This document shows positions 1-5,747 of a stretch of 6,757 bases of DNA, in pieces. The position numbers and the translations under genes were made by a program. The DNA is taken from contig JAKACB010000037.1 of NCBI GenBank assembly GCA_021796445.1, forward strand, positions 1-6,757. The letters are read 5' to 3'. The notes beneath the pieces were generated by a model, which worked only from the letters and a program-made list of their open reading frames with translations, was not told where the DNA came from and ran no database searches. Within the stretch, counting starts at the first letter, position 1. Every line of letters begins with the position of its first letter. Source of the DNA: Nanobdellota archaeon (GTDB taxonomy: Archaea > Nanoarchaeota > Nanoarchaeia > Parvarchaeales > Parvarchaeaceae).

Positions 1-1
1 T

Positions 2-94
2 ACATTTGAATTAAAGAATTTGCATCCTCTAAAAATAAATAATTTTAATGTGATGGGTGCTTTAAACTCAGAAGAGGTATTAATCCAAAAGTAG
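2..94 (+). CDS. C-terminal fragment of an unidentified upstream gene (partial)
   Basis: Frame 2 is open from the left edge to a TAG at 92-94, giving about 30 residues that end in GALNSEEVLIQK. The other two forward frames stop within the first 14 bases. The residue mix (Leu, Asn, Glu, Lys, little repetition) is like a normal protein end. I do not recognise the family, and the fragment is too short to exclude a chance open frame. If real, it lies in the same direction as msrB and ends about 40 nt before it, with the msrB promoter-like box in between, so msrB probably has its own promoter. Confidence 0.4.
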   Translation, partial: TFELKNLHPLKINNFNVMGALNSEEVLIQK

Positions 95-103
95 ATTATA
101 AAA

Positions 104-111
104 TATTTAAA
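104..111 (+). promoter_or_regulatory. TATA box for msrB
   Basis: TATTTAAA lies in an A/T-rich stretch, with its centre about 25.5 nt before the TTG at 133 and 31.5 nt before the GTG at 139. Archaeal TATA boxes centre about 26-27 nt before the transcription start, so the transcript would begin at or within a few bases of the first codon (leaderless). The same octamer occurs at the same distance upstream of the kinase gene at 5562. Confidence 0.55.
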
Positions 112-132
112 TTCATTTACACTAATCCTTTA

Positions 133-510
133 TTGTATGTGGAATACAAAAAGCTAACAAAAGAGGAAGAAAAGGTAATTATAAAAAAAGGAACGGAAAT
201 GCCGTTCACAGGAGAGTACTGTAATAACTTTGAAGCAGGAGTTTATGTATGCAAACGATGCGGTACACCTCTTTATAAATCTAAAGCCAAATTTCATTCT
301 GACTGCGGCTGGCCCTCATTTGACGAAGAGATAAAAGGCGCAGTTAATAAACTACCTAATCCTGATGGACAAAGAACTGAGATAGAATGCAGTAATTGTG
401 GGGCCCATTTAGGGCATGTTTTTTATGGTGAAGGATTTACAGATAAGAATGTAAGGCATTGCGTAAACTCTATATCTCTGCGTTTCATACCTGAGAACAA
501 AAAAGATTAA
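133..510 (+). CDS. msrB: Peptide-methionine (R)-S-oxide reductase MsrB
   Basis: Reduces the R-stereoisomer of methionine sulfoxide in proteins back to methionine, acting in the cytoplasm with a thioredoxin-type donor. The 125-residue product matches the usual single-domain MsrB along its whole length. It has GTEMPFTGEY near residue 20, a zinc site of two CxxC pairs (C40/C43 and C86/C89), CGWPSF at 58-63 and the catalytic cysteine C110 in RHCVNS. C58 is at the position that often acts as the resolving cysteine. The start is uncertain: TTG at 133 or GTG at 139 are in frame, the ATG at 137 is out of frame, and the next in-frame ATG (residue 23) would cut into conserved sequence. The TATA box at 104-111 fits the TTG for a leaderless message. 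The gene converges on msrA, and the two stop codons overlap. Confidence 0.95.
   Translation: MYVEYKKLTKEEEKVIIKKGTEMPFTGEYCNNFEAGVYVCKRCGTPLYKSKAKFHSDCGWPSFDEEIKGAVNKLPNPDGQRTEIECSNCGAHLGHVFYGEGFTDKNVRHCVNSISLRFIPENKKD
507..510. other. Overlapping convergent stop codons of msrB and msrA
   Basis: The palindrome TTAA supplies both stops. The msrB TAA is 508-510 on the plus strand, and the msrA TAA is the complement of 507-509. There is no intergenic space for separate terminators, so each transcript must run into the other gene before ending. The 3' ends could therefore form antisense overlap. Confidence 0.9.
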
Positions 511-1049
511 TCTTTCTTTAAAAGATCTAAGTATTCTTTCCTTAGTTTTGCTATCTTAGGCCGGATAACCATAAAGCAATATGGATTCAAAGGGTTCTTT
601 TTGTAATAATCTTGATGATATTTTTCTGCTACATAAAATTCTTTTAAAGGCTCCAAGGCTGTAACTATGGGCTTGTCCCAAAGTTTTTCTTCTGTTAATT
701 CTTTTATGACCTGCTCTGCCGTTTCTCTCTGCTTGTCATTGACGTAGAATATCTCTGACCTGTATTGACTTCCTATATCATTGCCCTGTCTGTTCAAACT
801 AGTTGGGTCATGCAATGTAAAGAAAACTCTTAAAATCTGCTTATAGGAGATTATTGAAGGATTGAATGTAAGCCTTACTGATTCAGCATGCCCGGTTCTG
901 CCAGTGCATACCTCCCTATATGAAGGATTCTTAACCGTTCCTCCGCAATAACCAGATTCAACATTCTCTATGCCTTTTATCTGCTTGAATACTGCTTCGA
1001 TGCACCAGAAACAGCCGCCTGCTAGAACCGCCTTCTCCATCTCTACCAT
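507..1049 (-). CDS. msrA: Peptide-methionine (S)-S-oxide reductase MsrA
   Basis: Reduces the S-stereoisomer of methionine sulfoxide, free or in proteins, and complements MsrB. From the start chosen here the protein has 180 residues. It has the catalytic cysteine C13 in GGCFWC, Y34 in SGYCGG, E56 in TGHAES and D91 and Y96 in NDIGSQYRS, all equivalent to the known active-site residues of bacterial MsrA. C158 in NPYCFMVIRPK is the likely resolving cysteine. The frame stays open to an ATG at 1148 (213 aa), but the extra 33 residues do not look like MsrA, cover an IS-end-like sequence, and lie upstream of a TATA-like box (1073-1080) whose centre is 27 nt before the ATG at 1047-1049. Alternatives are the ATG at 1038-1040, or a GTG at 1089-1091 that has GGAGG 7 nt before it. 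The reductase call is very secure; the start is moderately so. Confidence 0.93.
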   Translation of the reverse strand: MVEMEKAVLAGGCFWCIEAVFKQIKGIENVESGYCGGTVKNPSYREVCTGRTGHAESVRLTFNPSIISYKQILRVFFTLHDPTSLNRQGNDIGSQYRSEIFYVNDKQRETAEQVIKELTEEKLWDKPIVTALEPLKEFYVAEKYHQDYYKKNPLNPYCFMVIRPKIAKLRKEYLDLLKKD

Positions 1050-1072
1050 ATAATAGGATGGCAGGGCCGTTA

Positions 1073-1080
1073 TTTTAATA
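1073..1080 (-). promoter_or_regulatory. TATA box for msrA
   Basis: On the minus strand this reads TATTAAAA, preceded by a purine-rich GAAAAG stretch that could serve as a BRE. Its centre is about 27 nt upstream of the A of ATG 1049, as expected for a leaderless archaeal gene. This supports the 180-residue MsrA over the longer reading, because most of the longer reading would not be transcribed. Confidence 0.5.
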
Positions 1081-1091
1081 TTACTTTTCAC

Positions 1092-1135
1092 GTGACATCC
1101 TCCCCCCTCTAAAGCATGTGGGTTTTCCTGCTCAC
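1092..1135 (-). mobile_element. Relic resembling the right end of an IS200/IS605-family element
   Basis: On the minus strand the segment opens GTGAGCAGGAAAACCCAC, then has a CTTTAG loop, a run of G, and ends GAGGATGTCAC. This order (AGGAARCCCAC, stem-loop with TTTA loop, G-rich arm, GGATGTCAC) is what I recall from right ends of archaeal tnpB-carrying IS200/IS605 elements, where it also forms the 3' part of the omega RNA. The stem is decayed: with AAA at 1111-1113 (plus strand) as loop, GGG 1120-1122 pairs with CCC 1102-1104, but at least three other positions of the nine-base arms mismatch. It is GC-rich in an AT-rich spacer. No tnpB or left end is present, as the ATPase gene begins 60 nt away. 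Identification rests on memory of the family. The alternative is a chance G-rich leader with a Shine-Dalgarno-like GGAGG. Confidence 0.42.
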
Positions 1136-1158
1136 CTTTGATAAACAAAGAATTAAAG

Positions 1159-1166
1159 TTATAAGA
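1159..1166 (+). promoter_or_regulatory. Possible TATA box for the pilus-assembly operon
   Basis: AAAG followed by TTATAAGA lies upstream of the ATPase ATG at 1196. A box centred near 1162 would place the transcript start at about 1188, giving a leader of 7-8 nt with no Shine-Dalgarno motif. A more TATA-like stretch (TTATATTA, 1179-1186) is too close: its start site would fall inside the coding region. The box is thus less certain than those of msrB, msrA and the kinase. Confidence 0.3.
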
Positions 1167-1195
1167 ACCTAAAATTAATTATATTATAATACTGT

Positions 1196-2719
1196 ATGGA
1201 AAACGAAGAAACTGAGATAGTAGATAATTATCAGGTTGTCTCTGATGGTATATCTGCTGACGTTAAGGTATTAAGGATTCCTTCTAAGTTTACTATGAGC
1301 TATAAAATCACTACTCCTGTTATAGACCAGAGTATAAACGCTGTTCTTACCGAAATAAGGACAGAACTTATAAGAGAAGACCCTTCGAAGATCCAGCAAC
1401 TTTCCCAGACTACTTCCGAAGCGTTAAAAAGGGAATTTCTTGAGATAGTACAGAAAAAATTACAGAGTATAATACCTGGGATGCAGGAAAAATCATACAT
1501 CGAACTTTCTGCCACGCTTTTACATGAAATGTTCGGTTTGGGTATAATAGAGATACTGGATGTTGACCCTAACCTTGAAGAAGTTGTAATAAATGATTCC
1601 AAGACAATGGTCATGGTTTATCATATTAAATATGGGTGGCTTGAAACCAATGTAAGGATAGAACCTGAAGCAAAAATAGAGTCATATGCACAACAGATTG
1701 CAAGAAAGGTTGGAAGACAGATTACGAACTTAAATCCACTTTTAGATGCACAACTTCCAAACGGGGACAGGGTCAATGCTACTTTATACCCAATATCTAC
1801 TCATGGTAACACTATAGACATAAGAAAGTTTAGGGCCGAGCCTTGGACTATAATAGACTTCTTAAAAAGAAAAACAGTTTCTGAGGAATTAGTTTCATTT
1901 ATATGGCAGGCAATGCAGTACGAGCTCTCTTTTATGGTTACGGGAGGCACGGCTGCAGGTAAAACATCAATGCTTAATGTTTTTCTTCCATTTATTCCTC
2001 CTAATCAAAGAATAATAACGATAGAGGATACAAGCGAACTTGTTCTTCCAAAGTATATGCACTGGGTGCCTATGCTAACAAGACAGGCCAACTCTGAGGG
2101 GAAAGGACAAGTGACTATGTTGGATTTGCTTCTTAACTCGCTTAGGATGAGGCCTGACCGTCTGGTAGTAGGTGAAATAAGAAGGAAGGAAGATGCTCAA
2201 ACGCTTTTCGAAGCGATGATGACTGGTCACTCGGTATATGCTACAATGCACGCAGAGACTGCTCAGCAGGTAGTTAAAAGGCTTATATCTGAACCAATAG
2301 ACCTTCCTGAAATTGAAGTTTCAACTCTTGATCTTATAATAACCTCATTCAGGCAGAGAAGAACCGGTGTAAGGCGGGTGCTTGAGCTTGCTGAAATTGT
2401 TGAAAGGCAGGTAAGTGGAATAATGGAATTAAAGACAAACAACCTATTCGAGTGGAAGCCAAGAACTGACAATATAGAAAGGACAATAAATGCCTCACAG
2501 AAGATAGCAAACAAACTTGCTCTTTATTCTGGTTTAACAAGTGAAGAGATAACTCAGGATCTAAAGGAGAAGATAACAGTTTTGCACTGGATGATGGACC
2601 AGGGGATAAACAATGTAAACGTGATAGGGCTGGCTGCAAGCAACTATTATACCAACCATGATAAATTAATGCAGCTGGTAAACGACAAAGGCGACCCTTC
2701 GGAACTGGAAACGATTTAG
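1196..2719 (+). CDS. Archaeal type II/IV secretion system ATPase (FlaI/TadA/EpdL-type pilus assembly ATPase)
   Basis: A hexameric cytoplasmic ATPase of the GspE/PilB/FlaI superfamily that drives pilus, archaellum or secretion-filament assembly at a membrane platform. The 507-residue protein has an N-terminal domain (about 1-240) and a RecA-like domain with Walker A GGTAAGKTS (250-258), the Asp box IEDTSEL (276-282), arginines R317, R319 and R322 before the Walker B end VVGE (324-327), and the His box TGHSVYATMH (343-352). The C-terminal part, with WMMDQGI near 461-467, matches the typical archaeal tail. All catalytic motifs are intact. The start ATG gives a normal N-terminus. It is followed with no gap by two T2SSF platform genes, so the three form one machine. 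No FlaH-like gene is adjacent, favouring a type IV pilus-like system over an archaellum. The exact subfamily is uncertain. Confidence 0.93.
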   Translation: MENEETEIVDNYQVVSDGISADVKVLRIPSKFTMSYKITTPVIDQSINAVLTEIRTELIREDPSKIQQLSQTTSEALKREFLEIVQKKLQSIIPGMQEKSYIELSATLLHEMFGLGIIEILDVDPNLEEVVINDSKTMVMVYHIKYGWLETNVRIEPEAKIESYAQQIARKVGRQITNLNPLLDAQLPNGDRVNATLYPISTHGNTIDIRKFRAEPWTIIDFLKRKTVSEELVSFIWQAMQYELSFMVTGGTAAGKTSMLNVFLPFIPPNQRIITIEDTSELVLPKYMHWVPMLTRQANSEGKGQVTMLDLLLNSLRMRPDRLVVGEIRRKEDAQTLFEAMMTGHSVYATMHAETAQQVVKRLISEPIDLPEIEVSTLDLIITSFRQRRTGVRRVLELAEIVERQVSGIMELKTNNLFEWKPRTDNIERTINASQKIANKLALYSGLTSEEITQDLKEKITVLHWMMDQGINNVNVIGLAASNYYTNHDKLMQLVNDKGDPSELETI

Positions 2720-3616
2720 ATGGAAACAAAAATACCAAGCATAATGATTTCTCCGAATAAAGCTGTATTTTTCGGCAAAAAATTTAAAAAGTTTGCGCCA
2801 AATTTCAAAGGGATGACCCCTACGCTAAAGCAGGATCTGCTTCAAGCCGCTATGGATATTGATTACTTGGATTATATAGCCGCAGGAATAGTGGTAGCAT
2901 TGGTATTAGTTGGTTTGATGGTGGGAGTGTCTGCTTTAGTACTTCTTATAGCAATAAAAAAGAACCTGCTTACAATAAAAATAGAGGCAATACTGCCAGT
3001 CCTTATATTCATTGTACCAGGAGTTTACTTCTTTTACTTCCTGAACTATCCAAAGCTTCAGGCCGTAAAGAGAACAAAGCTTATAGAGGAGCAGGTAGTT
3101 TTTGCAACAAGAGAGATAATGATAAAAGTAGGTTCAGGTGTTCCTGTTTTCAATGCATTACTTGATGTTGCGAATGGAAACTATGGTGTTGTTTCTGATG
3201 AGTTTAAGGAAGCGATAGAAGAGATAGAATCGGGAGTTCCACAGGAAGATGCTTTGGACCACCTTGCAAGAAGGGTACCATCGCAGTCGCTTAGAAGGAC
3301 AATAGATATAATGCTTAACGCAATAAAATCGGGAAGTGATGTTGCAGGCACTCTTTCTCTTATAAATGACATGTTGATTAAAAAACAGCAGTCTGACATG
3401 AAGTCATACGCTGGTGAGCTTACGCCAATGTCAATGGCTTACATGCTTATATCTGTTGTAATGCCAAGCTTAGGAATGTCTGTATTCATAATTTTAGGTT
3501 CGCTTGCACACTTTAATACAGTTGCAATAATATATATTATACCACCGTTTTTACTTATGTTCCAGATATTCTTTATGGGTATGGTAGGGAATAGGAGGCC
3601 TTCCGTCGGAGTATGA
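2720..3616 (+). CDS. T2SSF-domain pilus platform membrane protein 1 (TadB/TadC/FlaJ-like)
   Basis: An integral membrane platform protein that would anchor the ATPase and pass its motion to the growing filament. It has 298 residues: a basic cytosolic N-terminus, two hydrophobic segments (about 53-79 and 87-109), a cytosolic T2SSF domain (about 120-222; core EEQVVFATREIMIKVGSGVP, then a helix with GSDVAGTLSLINDML), and two C-terminal membrane segments (about 237-262 and 267-290). This is the single-T2SSF layout. Its ATG directly follows the TAG of the ATPase gene (TAGATG), and I see no Shine-Dalgarno motif, so reinitiation by the same ribosome is likely; Met9 is a possible alternative start. 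Having one domain per protein, with a second protein encoded next, resembles TadB/TadC and the paired EpdJ/EpdK of methanogen pili. Rich in methionine (17 residues). Confidence 0.88.
   Translation: METKIPSIMISPNKAVFFGKKFKKFAPNFKGMTPTLKQDLLQAAMDIDYLDYIAAGIVVALVLVGLMVGVSALVLLIAIKKNLLTIKIEAILPVLIFIVPGVYFFYFLNYPKLQAVKRTKLIEEQVVFATREIMIKVGSGVPVFNALLDVANGNYGVVSDEFKEAIEEIESGVPQEDALDHLARRVPSQSLRRTIDIMLNAIKSGSDVAGTLSLINDMLIKKQQSDMKSYAGELTPMSMAYMLISVVMPSLGMSVFIILGSLAHFNTVAIIYIIPPFLLMFQIFFMGMVGNRRPSVGV
3593..3616 (+). promoter_or_regulatory. Translational coupling site between the two platform genes
   Basis: The ATGA at 3613-3616 holds the start of platform gene 2 and the TGA stop of platform gene 1, a 4-nt overlap typical of termination-reinitiation. 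An AGGAGG at 3593-3598 resembles a Shine-Dalgarno motif but ends 14 nt before the ATG, which is long. A GGAG at 3608-3611 is too close. Overlap coupling would help keep the two platform subunits in equal amounts. Confidence 0.6.
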
Positions 3617-4659
3617 AACAAAATTCAAATAATCGAAACATAAGAGCAGCAATAGCAAGGGCCCTGCCAAAAAAACTTACAGTGCCAATGAAAGAAGAAT
3701 TCATATACTCTCAGATGGGCGGAGAAAACTTAGATGATACAATAGGGAGTATTTCTATACTTTTAATGATTGGTGCAGTTTTAGGTGCGATCTTAGTCTT
3801 TTACTTTCTTCATTCCCCATTATATGCATTGGGAGCTGCAGTCGGGATATTTTTTGGTGGCATAATACTGCTTAGGTCTATGCTTTCGATGTTTGCAGAC
3901 TCTGTCGCAGCAAAGATAGAAAAAGTTTTGCCTGATATGCTACTTTTGATGGCAGCAAATCTTAGAGCAGGGATGATACCTGAAAATTCTTTTATAGCCT
4001 CGATGAAACCGGAATTTGGAAAATTAAATTACCTTTTAAACAAAGCAGCAATAGAAACACAAGCAGGAAAAAACTTTTCAGAAGCCTTGCTTGAGATGAA
4101 TGACATGACTAATTCAGAGTTCTTCAAAGACAGTGTTAGAATAATATCCGAAGGTATAAGGTCTGGTGCGGAATTACACTTAATACTTGAAAACCTCGCA
4201 AGCAATCTTTTGCAGAACGAAAGCATAAGAAATGACATGAGGGCACAGGTAAAGAGCTATTCGTTGTTTATATTTATTGCAGCTACTTTAGCCGCGCCTC
4301 TTCTTTATGGTGTTTCTTCATTTCTTATAGGCATCCTTGACCAGGTTGGAGCTACAACGGGCGGAAGCACAGCCGCAACCAATTTACCATCTGGAACTTT
4401 AGGATTATTTTCTGGATTTACTTTGCCCCATATTTCAGTTACATTAGTGATAACAGTTGCCATTATAAACGTTATAATAACAACAGCTTCAAGTGCACTG
4501 CTTGGAGGGATACTAAATACCGGTAAAGCAAAAAACGGGCTTAAGAATGTGCCAGTATATGTTGTAATCGGGATAGGCATATTTCTAGTAGTAAGATTCG
4601 GTGTTTCTACATTGTTCGCAAGCTCTTCGCTTACTTCTGGTGTATCAGGCGGATTTTAA
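3613..4659 (+). CDS. T2SSF-domain pilus platform membrane protein 2 (TadC/FlaJ-like)
   Basis: Second membrane platform subunit, 348 residues. A basic N-terminus (1-28) precedes two hydrophobic segments (about 45-66 and 69-89). The T2SSF domain follows at about 103-212, recognisable from KVLPDMLLLMAANLRAGMIP and the helix with SGAELHLILENLASNL. Three more hydrophobic segments follow at about 217-241, 272-300 and 313-337. The stretch 243-262 between two of them is rich in Gly, Thr and Ser and probably faces outward. Platform protein 1 has four hydrophobic segments, so this one has an extra C-terminal helix, and the two are paralogues rather than copies. They probably work as a heteromer under the ATPase. 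The start is fixed by the ATGA overlap with the previous gene. No oligo-T terminator is seen directly after the stop. Confidence 0.88.
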   Translation: MKQNSNNRNIRAAIARALPKKLTVPMKEEFIYSQMGGENLDDTIGSISILLMIGAVLGAILVFYFLHSPLYALGAAVGIFFGGIILLRSMLSMFADSVAAKIEKVLPDMLLLMAANLRAGMIPENSFIASMKPEFGKLNYLLNKAAIETQAGKNFSEALLEMNDMTNSEFFKDSVRIISEGIRSGAELHLILENLASNLLQNESIRNDMRAQVKSYSLFIFIAATLAAPLLYGVSSFLIGILDQVGATTGGSTAATNLPSGTLGLFSGFTLPHISVTLVITVAIINVIITTASSALLGGILNTGKAKNGLKNVPVYVVIGIGIFLVVRFGVSTLFASSSLTSGVSGGF

Positions 4660-4716
4660 ATAAAATGCAGTTACATTAAATAATAAAATAAGGTATAATT
4701 ATAATATATGTTAAAA

Positions 4717-4789
4717 GGGCTCATGGTCTAGTGGTTATGACGTCTCCCTCACACGGAGAAGGCCGGGAGTTCGAACCTCCCTGGGCCCA
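4717..4789 (+). tRNA. tRNA-Val (anticodon CAC)
   Basis: A complete 73-nt cloverleaf that reads the codon GTG. The acceptor arm GGGCTCA pairs with TGGGCCC (one G-U) and the discriminator is A. The D arm is closed by GTC/GAC. The anticodon stem TCTCC/GGAGA holds the loop CTCACAC with CAC at 4750-4752. The variable loop has five bases. The T arm is GGGAG, TTCGAAC, CTCCC. No intron is present and CCA is not encoded (ATT follows the discriminator), as is usual in archaea. The upstream region is A/T-rich (4671-4712), with several TATA-like stretches that cannot be ranked. Confidence 0.96.
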
Positions 4790-4822
4790 TTTAAAGCCCA
4801 TAGCTCAAAATTTCATTGCCGG

Positions 4823-4828
4823 TTTTTT
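4823..4828 (+). terminator. Oligo-T terminator after tRNA-Val
   Basis: Six T follow GCCGG, 34 nt beyond the tRNA 3' end. Archaeal RNA polymerase stops at such T runs without needing a hairpin. It may end both the tRNA transcript and any read-through from the pilus operon. Confidence 0.45.
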
Positions 4829-4844
4829 ATCTTCACAGCGCTAG

Positions 4845-4850
4845 AAAAAA
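4845..4850 (-). terminator. Oligo-T terminator downstream of the kinase gene
   Basis: On the minus strand this is a run of six T, about 92 nt beyond the kinase stop codon. With the plus-strand T6 at 4823-4828 it separates the convergent tRNA and kinase transcripts. The distance is long, so this is tentative. Confidence 0.3.
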
Positions 4851-4941
4851 GGAATGATGCTTGTTCTTAACTTATCATTGCTGACACATAATCAAATACA
4901 GTTATGAAACGCAGTAGATTTTTCTTTTTAAGGAACATTTC

Positions 4942-5562
4942 TTAGTATTCTATGGATTTTAGTTTTTTCAGGTTCTTTACATCTCTTTTCATATACCAAC
5001 TATCACAGTTGTTTATAGAGAAAGGATCTACAAGAAAAGGTTTACTCTCATAAATAATCACGTTTCTTCTATGTATATCGCCATGCCCTATCCCATTGAC
5101 AGATAGTTTTTCCACGTAGTCATTTAATTCTTTAATTATTCTATCATTCTCCTTATATCTTATGCTGGCGTCTAATCCTTCCAGATAATTTGACATAGTG
5201 TATCCATTTATTTTCTTCATTATGTATCCTATCTCCTTTCCGTTGCTATTTCTTACTTTAGTTATAGGCGCTGGAATTGCTTCAGGAAGGATATTGTACA
5301 TCATGTTGAGCTTCTCAAATTGCCCTTTCTCCAAAAAACTTGTAGATTTAAAGAACAGATCCTTGCGGTCGTAATAATCTATAGAAGAATCAAGAATGTA
5401 TTTTTCCTTGTTTTCATAAAATTCATTTAGCATTTTTTCAGATCTTAGATAAGTGGCCCTTTTTCCCGTCTTAATCAACCCTGTAAATCTTACCTGTATC
5501 ATACCTGCAAGGTTCATTTTTACCTTGCTGATTATCGAATCTAAGGTTGCCTGTTTTTGCAT
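4942..5562 (-). CDS. Small atypical kinase (RIO/Bud32/APH-like fold), substrate unknown
   Basis: A 206-residue protein with the C-lobe of the protein-kinase-like fold. The catalytic loop GHGDIHRRN gives H160, D162 (proposed base) and N167, and VDPF (178-181) replaces the usual DFG with D179 as the metal ligand. The hinge region fits IGYIMKKINGYTMSNYL (111-127). It is far shorter than a eukaryotic-type kinase and, like RIO, Bud32 or aminoglycoside phosphotransferase-type enzymes, lacks the long activation segment. The N-lobe has no glycine-rich loop or obvious VAIK-type lysine; the basic stretch at 31-40 (KTGKRATYLR) is the only candidate nucleotide-contact region I see. The conserved loop residues suggest an active enzyme. 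The substrate could be protein, lipid, sugar or small molecule. The ATG is supported by a TATA box 26 nt upstream. It is not linked to the neighbouring genes by spacing. Confidence 0.7.
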   Translation of the reverse strand: MQKQATLDSIISKVKMNLAGMIQVRFTGLIKTGKRATYLRSEKMLNEFYENKEKYILDSSIDYYDRKDLFFKSTSFLEKGQFEKLNMMYNILPEAIPAPITKVRNSNGKEIGYIMKKINGYTMSNYLEGLDASIRYKENDRIIKELNDYVEKLSVNGIGHGDIHRRNVIIYESKPFLVDPFSINNCDSWYMKRDVKNLKKLKSIEY

Positions 5563-5584
5563 ACAATAAATATGAACATTATAG

Positions 5585-5592
5585 TTTAAATA
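5585..5592 (-). promoter_or_regulatory. TATA box for the kinase gene
   Basis: On the minus strand this reads TATTTAAA, preceded by AAAG (BRE-like), with its centre 26.5 nt before the A of the ATG at 5562. This is the ideal geometry for a leaderless archaeal transcript and supports both the start codon and transcription separate from the LamG gene upstream. Confidence 0.6.
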
Positions 5593-5638
5593 CTTTAATA
5601 ACTTAATAGTAGCTATAATTTTAATACTTAATTGTTTA

Positions 5639-5650
5639 CTCCTTAGGGAG
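5639..5650. repeat. Short GC-rich inverted repeat
   Basis: CTCC, a TTAG spacer and GGAG form a 4-bp inverted repeat, the only GC-rich spot in the 185-nt A/T-rich gap between the LamG and kinase genes. It lies about 50 nt upstream of the kinase TATA box and about 100 nt beyond the LamG stop. It could be an operator or part of a 3' end, but it is short enough to be chance. Confidence 0.2.
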
Positions 5651-5747
5651 ATGACAATTGATATTAAATGCTGCTATAAAATAACTGGCTAAATAAAAGA
5701 TACAAAATTATAGTTTTATCCTAATATTCAATTCTGCAAATTCCTAT

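Larger units (their letters stand above)
4790..4941. other. Intergenic spacer between tRNA-Val and the kinase gene
   Basis: No gene is seen. It contains the plus-strand T6 (4823-4828) and the minus-strand T6 (4845-4850). T-rich runs near 4919-4930 face the plus strand. GCCCAT from the tRNA 3' end recurs once at 4796-4801, too short to call an attachment site. Confidence 0.5.

Noticed and set aside
1050..1148. N-terminal extension of MsrA (33 residues from the ATG at 1148)
   Set aside because: It has no MsrA similarity, overlaps an IS-end-like sequence, and lies upstream of a TATA-like box well placed for the ATG at 1049.
1300..1614. Minus-strand frames inside the ATPase and platform genes (for example 1300-1614, 2349-2738, 4305-4580)
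   Set aside because: Each is antisense to a long gene with clear family motifs, and none shows a recognisable domain.
1196..4659. Archaellum (archaeal flagellum) motor operon
   Set aside because: There is no FlaH, FlaF/FlaG or archaellin gene next to it, and the platform is split over two proteins instead of one FlaJ, so a pilus-type system fits better. It is not fully excluded.
4783..4801. Possible integration site at the tRNA-Val 3' end (GCCCAT repeated at 4785-4790 and 4796-4801)
   Set aside because: Six bases is too short for an att repeat, the copies are only 5 nt apart, and no integrase is present.
5651..5692. Short frame MTIDIKCCYKITG on the plus strand after GGGAG
   Set aside because: It has only 13 codons, the SD-like motif touches the ATG, and there is no support from context.
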